Source: Gammaproteobacteria bacterium
GTDB taxonomy: Bacteria; Pseudomonadota; Gammaproteobacteria; Pseudomonadales; Pseudohongiellaceae
Assembly (NCBI GenBank): GCA_002706685.1
Contig: PALV01000017.1
Coordinates: forward strand, 62,001 to 126,000
Direction of reading: 5' to 3'
DNA: 64,000 nt
Below the pieces are notes generated by a model, which was not told the DNA's origin, made no database searches, and saw only the letters and a program-made list of their open reading frames with translations. Below, piece by piece: positions 35,751 to 44,049 of the stretch (position 1 is its first letter; every line of letters starts with the position of its first letter). The translations under genes and the position numbers were made by a program.

Positions 35751-36491
35751 ATGTGGCTGTGGTTTTCGAAATTGGGGTCGCCGCGTTGGTTTTATGAGCT
35801 GTCCAGCAAGTGGTTGCCCTGGCTGTACGCAGTCATGGTCATCCTGGGACTGGTCGGACTGACCTGGGCACTGTTGTTTGTTCCTGAGGATTATCAGCAG
35901 GGCCAGACAATCCGTATCATGTACGTTCACGTGCCCGTGGCGAGCATTTCGCTGGCCTGTTTCCCGCTGATGGCTGTGGCGGGCACCATCACGCTGGTGT
36001 GGAAGATGAAACTGGCGGATATGGTTGCCAAATGTGCGGCACCCATTGGTCTGTGGTTTACCGGCCTGGCGCTGGCTACCGGAGCGATCTGGGGTGAGCC
36101 GATCTGGGGTACCTGGTGGGCCTGGGATGCACGACTGACCTCCATGCTGATCCAGTTTTTCCTTTTTATTGGCGTGGTAGCTCTGCGCTCGGCGATTGAA
36201 AGCCCTGACAACGCTGCCAAAGCCTGCGCAGTACTGTCCATTGTGGGTGCCATCAACGTGCCAATTATCAAGTATTCCGTGGAGTGGTGGAATACACTGC
36301 ACCAGCCCTCCAGCGACTACTCCATGGATCCTGTATCACCCAATCCGCCGGAAGTATGGGTGCCGCTGGTCATCATGATTTGCGCCGTTTACGTATTTTT
36401 TGTCATTACCCTGATTTTGCGCACCCGCAATGAAATTCTGGTTCGCGAACGCCGGTCGCAATGGGTGAAAGATCTGGTGGCCAGGGCCTGA
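35751..36491 (+). CDS. ccmC: Haem-handling protein CcmC
   Basis: Membrane protein that presents haem to CcmE. The 246 residues have six membrane helices and the tryptophan-rich WWD segment IWGTWWAWDARLTSMLIQFFLF facing the periplasm. The two haem-ligand histidine regions (MYVHVPVASISLACFP and SVEWWNTLHQPSS) are present. It is near the usual family length and is followed by ccmD after 11 nt. Confidence 0.95.
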   Translation: MWLWFSKLGSPRWFYELSSKWLPWLYAVMVILGLVGLTWALLFVPEDYQQGQTIRIMYVHVPVASISLACFPLMAVAGTITLVWKMKLADMVAKCAAPIGLWFTGLALATGAIWGEPIWGTWWAWDARLTSMLIQFFLFIGVVALRSAIESPDNAAKACAVLSIVGAINVPIIKYSVEWWNTLHQPSSDYSMDPVSPNPPEVWVPLVIMICAVYVFFVITLILRTRNEILVRERRSQWVKDLVARA

Positions 36492-36502
36492 GGGGAGCGA
36501 TC

Positions 36503-36754
36503 ATGCCGACAATGCAGTTTTCAAGCCTGGGTGAGTTTCTCCAGATGGGCAATTACACCTTCCATGTGTGGATTGTCTATCTGTTGTTTGCCATCTTTAT
36601 CAGTTACAACCTGCTGCAGCCGCGCCTGCAGCGAAAGCAGTTTGTTCAGGAACAGAAACGTCGGGCCAACCGTGATGCCGAGCTGGCAGCGCGGGCCAGG
36701 GCGACGTCATCAGGGGCGGGCCATGCTGGCCCGGACAATGGGAGCCAGTCATGA
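36503..36754 (+). CDS. ccmD: Haem exporter accessory protein CcmD
   Basis: Small membrane protein needed for release of holo-CcmE from the CcmABC complex. The 83 residues comprise a short N-terminus (SSLGEFLQMGNYTFHVW), one membrane helix (VWIVYLLFAIFISYNLLQP) and a basic cytoplasmic tail (RLQRKQFVQEQKRRANRDAEL). ATG 36503 has GGGAGCG upstream. It overlaps ccmE by 4 nt. Confidence 0.9.
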   Translation: MPTMQFSSLGEFLQMGNYTFHVWIVYLLFAIFISYNLLQPRLQRKQFVQEQKRRANRDAELAARARATSSGAGHAGPDNGSQS

Positions 36755-37206
36755 AACCGCATCGCAGAAAGAAGCTCGGTATTATTCTGTTTATTGCCAC
36801 AGGTTTGAGTGTTGCCATTGGGCTGTCGCTGTATGCGCTCAGCAGCAACATTGATCTGTTTTTTACACCGTCACAGGTGGCTGCAGGAGAAGTGACACCA
36901 GGTCAGCGAATCCGCGTTGGTGGCATGGTCAAGGAAGGTTCTGTCGAGCACAACCAGGAAGATCTGCAGGTGCGTTTTATTGCCACTGACTACAGCCATG
37001 ACGTCGATATTTATTACAGCGGCATACTGCCCGACCTGTTCCGCGAAGGGCAGGGCATCGTGGTGGAAGGTGCGATGGGAGCAGATGGCACATTCATAGC
37101 ATCGAGGGTCCTTGCCAAGCACGATGAAAACTACATGTCTCCTGAGGTCAAAGCCGCCATGGATGCTGCCGAGCTTCAGCGCAGCATGACGCAGGGAGGC
37201 ACCTGA
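36751..37206 (+). CDS. ccmE: Periplasmic haem chaperone CcmE
   Basis: Carries haem covalently bound to a histidine and delivers it to the CcmFH ligase. The 151 residues have an N-terminal signal anchor (KKLGIILFIATGLSVAIGLSLYAL), a beta-barrel domain (TPGQRIRVGGMVKEGSV, DIYYSGILPDLFREGQGIVVEG) and the haem-binding motif in LAKHDENYMSPEV. It overlaps both neighbours (4 nt with ccmD, 1 nt with ccmF), indicating tight coupling. Confidence 0.96.
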   Translation: MKPHRRKKLGIILFIATGLSVAIGLSLYALSSNIDLFFTPSQVAAGEVTPGQRIRVGGMVKEGSVEHNQEDLQVRFIATDYSHDVDIYYSGILPDLFREGQGIVVEGAMGADGTFIASRVLAKHDENYMSPEVKAAMDAAELQRSMTQGGT

Positions 37207-39203
37207 TGATTCCGGAACTTGGTAACTTCGCGCTGATCCTGGCCTTCTGCCTGAGCATTGTGCTGGGCACACTGCCGATAATCGGTGCCGCTCGTGACAA
37301 CACGCTGTGGATGTCGCTGGCACGTCCTTTGACAGCTGGTGTTTTTGTTTTTCTCAGCATCAGTCTGGTGATTCTGGGCTACAGCTTTGTCACCGATGAT
37401 TTTTCGGTGCAGTTTGTCGCCAACCATTCCAACACCAATCTGCCTTTGCAGTACAAGATAACCGCAGTGTGGGGTGGTCACGAAGGCTCCTTCCTGTTCT
37501 GGACCTGGATGCTGGGCGGCTGGATGCTGGCAGTGGCCATTTTCAGCAAATCGGTGCCCGAGGAATTCATCGCCCGTGTGCTCGGTGTCATGGGTCTGAT
37601 CTGCGTGGGTTACACGCTGTTCATGCTGGCGACATCAAACCCCTTCGATCGTGTCCTGCCGCTGCCACCGGCAGACGGTGCTGACCTGAATGCGGCGCTG
37701 CAGGATTTTGCTTTTATCGTGCATCCACCGTCGCTGTACATGGGGTATGTTGGTTTTTCTGTGGTGTTTGCCTTTGCCGTCGCCGCACTGCTTAGCGGGC
37801 GTCTGGATGCGGCCTGGGCGCGCTGGTGCCGGCCCTGGGCCAATGCTGCCTGGGCGATTCTTACGCTGGGGCTGTCACTGGGCTCGTGGTGGGCCTATTA
37901 CGAACTGGGCTGGGGCGGCTGGTGGGCCTGGGACCCGGTAGAGAATCCGCCGCTGATCACCTGGCTGCTGGGTGCGGCAATGATTCACTCGCTGGCGGCA
38001 ACAGAAAAGCGTGGCGTGTTCAAGAGCTGGACCGTGCTGCTGGCCATTATGGCTTTTGCTTCAAGTCTGCTGGGGACCTTTATCACGCGTTCGGGTCTGC
38101 TGACCTCGGTCCACGCGTTTGCGACGGATCCGACACGTGGCGTTTATATCCTGGGTTTCCTGGGGCTGATCGTCGGCGGGTCGCTGCTGCTGTATGCCAT
38201 CCGCGCGCCCATTCTTAAAAGTGAGTTCGGATTCGGCAACTGGTCGCGGGAAGTTTTCCTGCTGGCCAACAACCTCATCCTGGTCGTGGCCAGTGCCGCA
38301 ATCCTGCTCGGTACCCTGTATCCCATGGTGTACCAGGCCGTTTCCGGTGGAGACCTGATATCGGTGGGTCCGCCGTACTTCAATACCATTTTTGTTCCCC
38401 TGATGGGCATTCTGGTTGTACTGCTTGGCATTGGTCCAGTGGCGCGCTGGAAACGAACCTCACGTGAGTATCTGCGTCAACAGCTGACACGCGTGGCCAT
38501 TGCTGCAGTGGTGCTGGGTGTAGCAATTCCTGTGCTGCTAACCATGTCTGTACCACTTGGCACTATTGGGGTGTGTGTCCTGGCGCTATGGATCATGTTC
38601 TCGATGCTGCGTGATGTGGCCAGTAAAGTTGCCAACAAGCCATCACTGATGGCAGGGCTCAAGAGTCTGCCCGTCAGTTACTGGGGTATGCAGCTGGCAC
38701 ATTTTGGATTTGTCATGACCATGGCCGGTGCCTGCCTGACCAGTATCTACAGCATTGAGCGCAGTGTTTTGCTGCAGGCCGGGCAACAGGCGGATCTGGG
38801 TCGTTACACTTTTGTGTTTGAAGGTACACGGCCAGTGCAGGGGCCCAACTATATCGCTGATGAAGGTACCATTCGGGTACTGCGTGAAGGCGAGTTCCTG
38901 CGCACGCTGCATCCACAGAAGCAGCTGTATACCGCCAGCAATACACCCGCGACACATATGGGTATCGATGGTCGCTTCCTGCGCGATCTGTTTGTGACGC
39001 TGGGTGACCCGCGTGACAACGGTGCCTGGTCAATGACCCTGTACGTCAAACCCTTTGTGCGCTGGATCTGGCTGGGAACCATCTTCATCGCCTTCGGTGG
39101 CATTCTGGCGGTGACTGATAAACGTTATCGACGCTACAAGGTCAGCAAGCAGGCCGCTGCTGATGAGCAGCCAGCTGAAGCCAGGCTGGCAGGAGAGCAC
39201 TGA
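37206..39203 (+). CDS. ccmF: Cytochrome c haem lyase subunit CcmF
   Basis: Large membrane protein that ligates haem from CcmE to apocytochrome c. The 665 residues have many membrane segments, the conserved AVWGGHEGSFLFW and HPPSLYMGYVGFSV regions, and the WWD domain GWGGWWAWDPVEN. The residues after it read PPLITWLL where the family typically has ASFMPWL, a clear local departure, confirmed in the nucleotide sequence. The rest (KRGVFKSWTVLLAIMAFASSLLGTF, LTSVHAFATDP) is standard, so I expect it to be active. Confidence 0.94.
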   Translation: MIPELGNFALILAFCLSIVLGTLPIIGAARDNTLWMSLARPLTAGVFVFLSISLVILGYSFVTDDFSVQFVANHSNTNLPLQYKITAVWGGHEGSFLFWTWMLGGWMLAVAIFSKSVPEEFIARVLGVMGLICVGYTLFMLATSNPFDRVLPLPPADGADLNAALQDFAFIVHPPSLYMGYVGFSVVFAFAVAALLSGRLDAAWARWCRPWANAAWAILTLGLSLGSWWAYYELGWGGWWAWDPVENPPLITWLLGAAMIHSLAATEKRGVFKSWTVLLAIMAFASSLLGTFITRSGLLTSVHAFATDPTRGVYILGFLGLIVGGSLLLYAIRAPILKSEFGFGNWSREVFLLANNLILVVASAAILLGTLYPMVYQAVSGGDLISVGPPYFNTIFVPLMGILVVLLGIGPVARWKRTSREYLRQQLTRVAIAAVVLGVAIPVLLTMSVPLGTIGVCVLALWIMFSMLRDVASKVANKPSLMAGLKSLPVSYWGMQLAHFGFVMTMAGACLTSIYSIERSVLLQAGQQADLGRYTFVFEGTRPVQGPNYIADEGTIRVLREGEFLRTLHPQKQLYTASNTPATHMGIDGRFLRDLFVTLGDPRDNGAWSMTLYVKPFVRWIWLGTIFIAFGGILAVTDKRYRRYKVSKQAAADEQPAEARLAGEH

Positions 39204-39205
39204 TC

Positions 39206-39757
39206 ATGAAAAATCTGAAGCTGTTTCTTCCGGTTATTGTGTTTGCAGTACTGGCAGTGTTCATGTGGCGCGGTCTGTACCTGGACTCCCGCACGCTGCC
39301 ATCCATGTTGATCGACCGGGAGCTGCCGGACTTCGAACTGCGCACCTTGGAGCTCGGCGATCAACTGGCGACTGTCGAGGATCTTCCGGATGAGCCGTTT
39401 ATCCTGAATATCTGGGGCAGCTACTGCCTGCCATGCCTGCAGGAAAATCCGATTTTCATGGCAGCGCGTGAGCAGGACCTGGTACCCATTATCGGCGTCA
39501 ATTACAAAGATACCGATAACGCGGCACGTGAATGGCTGGACATTAACGGCAATCCGTTCACGCTGAACATTGTCGATGATACCGGTCGCTATGGTATTGA
39601 CCTGGGTGTATATGGTGCACCTGAAACCTTTATTGTGGATGCCAATGGTTTCATCCGCTACAAGCATATCGGCACCATCGATTACCGTGCCTGGCAGGAT
39701 GAGATCATGCCAGTTGTCCGTCAGTTGCAATCGGAGAACCAGGTGGCGGGCTCATGA
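39206..39757 (+). CDS. ccmG: Thiol-disulfide oxidoreductase CcmG/DsbE
   Basis: Membrane-anchored periplasmic thioredoxin that keeps apocytochrome c or CcmH cysteines reduced. The 183 residues have an N-terminal signal anchor (LFLPVIVFAVLAVFMWRGLY), the domain opening LPDFELRTLE and the active site CLPC (WGSYCLPCLQENP). The cis-proline loop appears as YGAPETFIVD. GVNYKDT is a family signature. It overlaps ccmH by 4 nt. Confidence 0.94.
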   Translation: MKNLKLFLPVIVFAVLAVFMWRGLYLDSRTLPSMLIDRELPDFELRTLELGDQLATVEDLPDEPFILNIWGSYCLPCLQENPIFMAAREQDLVPIIGVNYKDTDNAAREWLDINGNPFTLNIVDDTGRYGIDLGVYGAPETFIVDANGFIRYKHIGTIDYRAWQDEIMPVVRQLQSENQVAGS

Positions 39758-40329
39758 GCGTTTCTTCAACCGTTACACCGGGCCGTAGACTGCAGCCGCA
39801 GCACTTGCTGGCCTGCCTTGTTTGCGTGTTTGCCATGTGGGTGATGTTCAGCCCACAGGCCCAGGCGCAGGCGCCGGTGGATGTCTACGAATTTGAGACC
39901 ACCGAGCAGGAGCAGCGGTTTCGCCAGCTATCCAACGATTTTCGCTGTCCGATGTGTCAGAACGCCAATCTGAGCAGCTCGCCGGGCGGCGTGGCTGCGG
40001 ATCTGCGTCGGGAGATATATCGCATGATCATGGAAGGCATGAGCGACGAAGAAATTGAAGCGTTCATGCTGCAGCGCTACGGTGATTTTATTCTGTATCG
40101 TCCCCGATTGACGCTGCAGACAGTTTTGCTGTGGTTTGGTCCGATTCTGTTTCTGCTGGCTGGTGTGTGGATTGCCCGCAATATTACCCGCAGCAGTGGC
40201 GGCAGAGTGGAGGCTACTGATGAGACTGAGCGCGAAACGGCAGTGACGCTGAGTGCTGAGGAAAAAGCACGGTTGTCCCGGCTGCTGAATGATCAGCCCG
40301 ATGCCGACAACCCCACCAACCGATCTTGA
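39754..40329 (+). CDS. ccmH: Cytochrome c maturation protein CcmH
   Basis: Periplasmic-facing thiol protein of the haem ligation complex. The 191 residues begin with a signal sequence (LLACLVCVFAMWVMFSPQAQAQA) followed by the RCPMCQNANLSSS motif that holds the redox cysteines, the helical bundle EEIEAFMLQRYGDFILYRP, and a C-terminal membrane helix (TVLLWFGPILFLLAGVWIARN). A polar tail of about 50 residues follows. The N-terminal stretch before the signal is slightly long. Confidence 0.93.
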   Translation: MSVSSTVTPGRRLQPQHLLACLVCVFAMWVMFSPQAQAQAPVDVYEFETTEQEQRFRQLSNDFRCPMCQNANLSSSPGGVAADLRREIYRMIMEGMSDEEIEAFMLQRYGDFILYRPRLTLQTVLLWFGPILFLLAGVWIARNITRSSGGRVEATDETERETAVTLSAEEKARLSRLLNDQPDADNPTNRS

Positions 40330-40338
40330 GGTGATTAC

Positions 40339-41637
40339 TTGTTCTGGATAATCAGCAGCCTGCTCTTTGTGCTGGCAATTGTATTTGTAGTGCTCCCGCT
40401 GGTGCGACACTCGAAGCGCGTTGTTGTGGGTGAGCGCGAGCGCGACGCCGCCAACCTGAGGATCTACCGCGAACGCCTGGCCGAACTGCAGGCAGAGCTT
40501 GATGAAGGACTGATCGATCAGCCGCAGTACGACGCGCTCGAGGCGGAGCTGTCACGTACGGTGCTGAGTGACGTCAGTGCGGACGCGCTGAACCCCGCTG
40601 ATCGCAAAAAGAACACAGGCAAACCCCTGTCATGGCTTAGCCCATCGCGCCTGATCCCGCTGGTCATGGTATTGGCAATGCTGCCAGCCAGTATCTACCT
40701 GTATGGTATATGGGGCGCCAGCAATGACCTGCGCGTTGCCGAATTGTTTGAGCGCAGCCGACAGGCTCAGGATGATCCACAGGCCCTTCAGGATCTGATA
40801 TTCGAACTGGGTGCTGTGATCGAGAACGATCGCAGCAATGGCTGGGCCTGGTATTTCATGGCCCGTAATCTGGTGTCGCTGGGACAGTTCAATGAAGCCG
40901 CGCTGGCGTTCCGAAATGCAGCAGACAATATTGAACATCCGCAGGACCAGGCTGTTATCCTCGGGCAATACGCGCAGGCGCAGTATGTTGCGGAGGGTCA
41001 GCAGATGACTGAGCGGGTGCAGGAAATCATCACCCGTGCGCAGCGCCTCAACCCGTCCGAACCGTCGGTTTTGCAGCTGCTTGGCGCCGACGCTTTTGTT
41101 AACGGTGATTATCAGTCCGCACTGACCTATTGGCAGCAGCTGCTGGGGAGCACCGTGCAGGGCAGTGAAGATGCCCAGTTCCTGCGCGCCATGATTGCCG
41201 AGGCGCAGGCGCAACTAATGCAGCAGGAAGGTGGTGAAGTCGAAACGGCAGGCACGCCACAATTGGAAATCAGTCTGGCGCTGTCACCCGAAATCGATGT
41301 CCCTGGCGAGACGCGCGTGTTTGTGTCGGCCCAGGACACCAGTCGTCCCGGTCCGCCACTGGCGGCAAAATTGATGACCGTCGCCGATCTGCCGGCAATT
41401 GTCAGCTTGAGTGATACTGATGCGGTGGGCCCGTTTAACCTTTCCTCGGCAGAAGAGGTCATTGTGGTGGCCACTGTGGCCGTGGGTGGAACCGCAGATG
41501 TGCAAAGTGGCGATTATCAGGTGCGCTCAGAACCTGTTAAGCTGAACACATCAGCTGATGAGTCAGCCACAGATGCTGACAGCTCCGGGGCGGAGCCGGT
41601 CAGATTGCAGATGCTGATCAGCGATGCTGTACCCTGA
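40339..41637 (+). CDS. ccmI: Cytochrome c maturation protein CcmI (TPR apocytochrome chaperone)
   Basis: Binds apocytochromes and hands them to CcmFH. The 432 residues have an N-terminal helix (FWIISSLLFVLAIVFVVLPLV), a Glu/Leu/Arg-rich cytoplasmic coil (NLRIYRERLAELQAELDEGLI), a second helix (LIPLVMVLAMLPASIYLYGIW), TPR repeats (about 150-300) and a C-terminal beta-rich domain (LEISLALSPEIDVPGETRVFVSAQDTSRPGPPLAAK). The start is TTG 40339 with GAGGTG 5 nt upstream. It completes the ccm cluster. Confidence 0.92.
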   Translation: MFWIISSLLFVLAIVFVVLPLVRHSKRVVVGERERDAANLRIYRERLAELQAELDEGLIDQPQYDALEAELSRTVLSDVSADALNPADRKKNTGKPLSWLSPSRLIPLVMVLAMLPASIYLYGIWGASNDLRVAELFERSRQAQDDPQALQDLIFELGAVIENDRSNGWAWYFMARNLVSLGQFNEAALAFRNAADNIEHPQDQAVILGQYAQAQYVAEGQQMTERVQEIITRAQRLNPSEPSVLQLLGADAFVNGDYQSALTYWQQLLGSTVQGSEDAQFLRAMIAEAQAQLMQQEGGEVETAGTPQLEISLALSPEIDVPGETRVFVSAQDTSRPGPPLAAKLMTVADLPAIVSLSDTDAVGPFNLSSAEEVIVVATVAVGGTADVQSGDYQVRSEPVKLNTSADESATDADSSGAEPVRLQMLISDAVP

Positions 41638-41639
41638 GC

Positions 41640-41666
41640 CGACAATTGGCTCGACAAGTCGTTTTT
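41640..41666 (+). terminator. Probable intrinsic terminator after ccmI
   Basis: CGAC and TTG pair with CAA and GTCG around the loop GCTCGA, with a 2-nt bulge, and five T residues follow (41662-41666). It lies directly after the ccmI stop and before moaA. The stem is modest. Confidence 0.45.
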
Positions 41667-41707
41667 AATTGGCGGGCAAATGTGTTGCCTCCCTCTGAGT
41701 GTAGATA

Positions 41708-42826
41708 ATGAGTGTAAGCAGTAGTACCACTGACAACGCGGATACCAGTGCCGTGATAGCGAATGCCGAGAAAGAGGGTCTGATTGACCGCTTTGGACGG
41801 CGTGTCGACTATGTGCGTCTGTCGGTGACAGACCGTTGCGATTTCCGCTGCGTGTACTGCATGACCGAAGAAATGACCTTTCTGCCCAGACGGCAGGTGC
41901 TGAGCCTTGAAGAGATCTACCAACTCGGCAAGGCATTTACTGAGCTGGGTGTCAGACGCCTGCGCCTGACCGGCGGTGAACCGCTGGTTCGCAACAACGT
42001 TATGTCGCTAATCCAGGCGCTCGGGCGATTGCCCGGACTGGATGAGCTGCTGCTTACCACCAACGGAGCACAACTGGAAAAACTGGCAGGGCCGTTGCGT
42101 GAGGCAGGTGTCAACCGCATCAACATCAGTATCGACAGCCTGGATGCCGATCGCTTTAAACGTATTACCCGGGTTGGCAGTCTGCAGCGCGTCATGGCAG
42201 GTATAGCCGAGGCCAGGAAACAGGGTTTCGAGCGTATACGCCTTAACAGCGTCATCATGAAGGGTTATAACGATGACGAAGTAATGGCCCTGACTGACTA
42301 CGCGCTGGAGCAGGGCGTGGATATTGCTTTCATTGAGGAAATGCCCCTGGGGCAGGCCTCGGATCATGCCCGTGAAGACACCGTCTGCAGCAACGACTGG
42401 GTCCGCGAGCAGATTCAGAGTCGTTATACGCTTGTCAGCACCGATGCTCAGACTGCGGGCCCGTCAAAATATTACAACGTGGCCGGCTACGGTAACCGCA
42501 TCGGCTTTATCTCACCGATGTCTCACAATTTCTGCGCTGACTGCAATCGCGTACGCGTTACTGTGGAAGGCCGCCTGCTGTTGTGCCTTGGCAACGAACA
42601 CTCCTCCGACCTGCGCGCGGTCCTGCGCGGACATCGCGGGGCGGTGGCTGATCTGGCACCTCCACCACCGGATGAACTGTCACTGGCGGATCTGGAGCAG
42701 GAGCCCGCCAGCGATGAGCTCAAGGCAGCGATTATCGCCGCCATGGACCTGAAGCCGGAGCGACACCATTTTTATGAGCAGGACTATGCGCAGCCTGTGC
42801 GTTTGATGAACATGACTGGAGGTTAG
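41708..42826 (+). CDS. moaA: GTP 3',8-cyclase MoaA
   Basis: Radical SAM enzyme that starts molybdenum cofactor synthesis from GTP. The 372 residues have the SAM cluster motif CDFRCVYC (CxxxCxxC), the TGGEPL segment, and the C-terminal second cluster (FCADCNRVRVT ... LLLCLG). The final MNMTGG retains the C-terminal double glycine needed for activity. The N-terminus has about 25 extra polar residues and a weak ribosome-binding site, so the start may be further in. It is followed by moaB. Confidence 0.95.
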   Translation: MSVSSSTTDNADTSAVIANAEKEGLIDRFGRRVDYVRLSVTDRCDFRCVYCMTEEMTFLPRRQVLSLEEIYQLGKAFTELGVRRLRLTGGEPLVRNNVMSLIQALGRLPGLDELLLTTNGAQLEKLAGPLREAGVNRINISIDSLDADRFKRITRVGSLQRVMAGIAEARKQGFERIRLNSVIMKGYNDDEVMALTDYALEQGVDIAFIEEMPLGQASDHAREDTVCSNDWVREQIQSRYTLVSTDAQTAGPSKYYNVAGYGNRIGFISPMSHNFCADCNRVRVTVEGRLLLCLGNEHSSDLRAVLRGHRGAVADLAPPPPDELSLADLEQEPASDELKAAIIAAMDLKPERHHFYEQDYAQPVRLMNMTGG

Positions 42827-42835
42827 TGAGCAAGC

Positions 42836-43354
42836 ATGAGCAAAGGTGAGTCAGGCTTCAAGCCTGTGAATGCGGTCGTTGTCACCGTTTCTGATACCCG
42901 CACTGAGGAGACAGACAGCTCAGGGCGTTTTCTGCAGCAGAGTCTGACAGACGCCGGGCATCAGGTGCTTGCAAAGCATATTGTCAAAGACGACACCTAT
43001 AAACTGCGCGCGCTGGTTGCCACACTGATCGCAGATGACCAGGTGCAGGCCGTGTTACTGACCGGCGGCACCGGTTTTACGCATCGGGACAACACCGTCA
43101 AGGCGGTCACACCGCTGCTGGACATGCATATTGATGGGTTTGGTGAGATTTTCCGTTATCTTTCTCACGCAGAGATCGGCAGTTCTACCATTCAGTCCCG
43201 TGCCTTTGCCGGTATCAGCAACGGTACCATCGTTTTCTGTATGCCTGGCTCAACAGGCGCCTGCAGAACGGCGTGGGAAGGGATCATTGCGCAGCAGCTC
43301 GATAGTCGCCACAAACCCTGTCATTTTGTGGACAAGCTGAAAACAGTGGCCTGA
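42836..43354 (+). CDS. moaB: Molybdenum cofactor biosynthesis protein MoaB
   Basis: Molybdopterin adenylyltransferase-family protein (MoaB/Mog type). The 172 residues contain AVVVTVSDTRTEETDSSG near the N-terminus, VLLTGGTGFTHRDNT, and a FCMPGSTGACRTAWEGII C-terminal motif. This TGGTG with a PGS motif is the molybdopterin-binding signature. It begins 9 nt after moaA, so the two are probably one transcript. A hairpin follows its stop. Confidence 0.93.
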   Translation: MSKGESGFKPVNAVVVTVSDTRTEETDSSGRFLQQSLTDAGHQVLAKHIVKDDTYKLRALVATLIADDQVQAVLLTGGTGFTHRDNTVKAVTPLLDMHIDGFGEIFRYLSHAEIGSSTIQSRAFAGISNGTIVFCMPGSTGACRTAWEGIIAQQLDSRHKPCHFVDKLKTVA

Positions 43355-43359
43355 TGGGG

Positions 43360-43381
43360 CTGGCCGTCCTTTTACGGCCAG
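43360..43381 (+). terminator. Hairpin after moaB
   Basis: CTGGCCGT-CCTTTT-ACGGCCAG is a perfect 8-bp stem 5 nt past the moaB stop. The following T-run is short (GTTAT), so it may be a 3'-end stabiliser or a weak terminator. Confidence 0.5.
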
Positions 43382-43426
43382 TTATGCTGTGTAAACCTGT
43401 CCTGAAATTATTCCGGAAACACAAAT

Positions 43427-43459
43427 AAAAACGCCAGCGCTGACAAGTCAGAGCTGGCG
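43427..43459 (-). terminator. Intrinsic terminator for the minus-strand small gene
   Basis: CGCCAGC (43432-43438) pairs with GCTGGCG (43453-43459), and CTGAC with GTCAG inside it. On the minus strand the stem is followed by TTTTT (complement of 43427-43431). It lies downstream of the 33-residue peptide gene, facing the hairpin after moaB. Confidence 0.72.
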
Positions 43460-43557
43460 AAAAAACCGTCCACGCGGGTATAGCACTAGCAAAACCTGTT
43501 GAATCTGCGTCTTCCTGTTGGGCAGTGTAGCCGCGAATTCACTGAATCTTTAATTTG

Positions 43558-43576
43558 CTCAGGATCGGATCCTGAG
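43558..43576. repeat. Perfect 9-bp palindrome CTCAGGATC-G-GATCCTGAG
   Basis: Nine complementary bases flank a single G. It falls within the probable 3' untranslated part of the small minus-strand gene, between its stop and terminator. It has dyad symmetry suited to a dimeric DNA-binding protein, but no function can be assigned. Confidence 0.5.
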
Positions 43577-43666
43577 ACGGGTGTCTGCTACCTGAGTCTG
43601 TGGTGCGACACCGAAACTGTGCGCCTGGCGCAAGGTCTGCCTTTAAGGGGCAGAACCATCTGGCAA

Positions 43667-43768
43667 TTAGCTGTTTGCCAGGATGGTCAGTACTGGAACA
43701 GCGATTGAAGCTGTTACAACAGTGACTGTGATCAATGCGGCTCGTGCGCTGATGATCAGTTCGCTCAT
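43667..43768 (-). CDS. Putative 33-residue membrane peptide
   Basis: The ATG (43766-43768, minus) follows AAAGGAGAG at ideal spacing. It encodes a short N-terminus (MSELIISARAA), a hydrophobic segment (LITVTVVTASIAVPVLTI) and LANS before TAA. One membrane helix is likely. A possible promoter lies about 100 nt upstream and a strong terminator downstream, so it looks like a self-contained small gene. I do not recognise it. It could be a small membrane regulator or a type I toxin-like peptide; neither is shown by sequence. Confidence 0.6.
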   Translation of the reverse strand: MSELIISARAALITVTVVTASIAVPVLTILANS

Positions 43769-43864
43769 GAATATCTCTCCTTTTGGGCTCTCGAAACGTT
43801 TTAAAACAACGGTGTGTTTCCTGTTTTGTTACTTTCGGCGTTGTGGGCCTTGGCAACGATGCGT

Positions 43865-43892
43865 ATAGTAACACAATTGCGAATTAAGGTAA
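43865..43892 (-). promoter_or_regulatory. Possible sigma-70 promoter of the small peptide gene
   Basis: On the minus strand TTACCT (-35, 43887-43892) and TACTAT (-10, 43865-43870) are 16 bp apart in an A/T-rich stretch about 100 nt upstream of the peptide start. The -35 match is partial. Confidence 0.35.
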
Positions 43893-43986
43893 CACTTTTT
43901 TGTAAATATTTTTCATTATGCGGTGGGGCGTAACGTTTCAGCGGCAAAATGACGGGTTTTCAGTCCGACTGGTCGGGTCAAGTGAA

Positions 43987-44015
43987 TTGCTGGCCCATCC
44001 CTGCGGGGTTACACT
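43987..44015 (+). promoter_or_regulatory. Possible sigma-70 promoter of xthA
   Basis: TTGCTG (43987-43992) and TACACT (44010-44015) are separated by 17 bp, the optimal spacing, and lie 34 nt before the xthA start. The gene is divergent from the small peptide gene. Confidence 0.5.
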
Positions 44016-44049
44016 TGCGCGTTTTTAGCTCTGGCAGTCGGGAAAAGGC

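Noticed and set aside
41638..41707. Molybdenum-cofactor riboswitch before moaA
   Set aside because: The gap is only about 70 nt, much of it occupied by a probable terminator, which is too short for that riboswitch.
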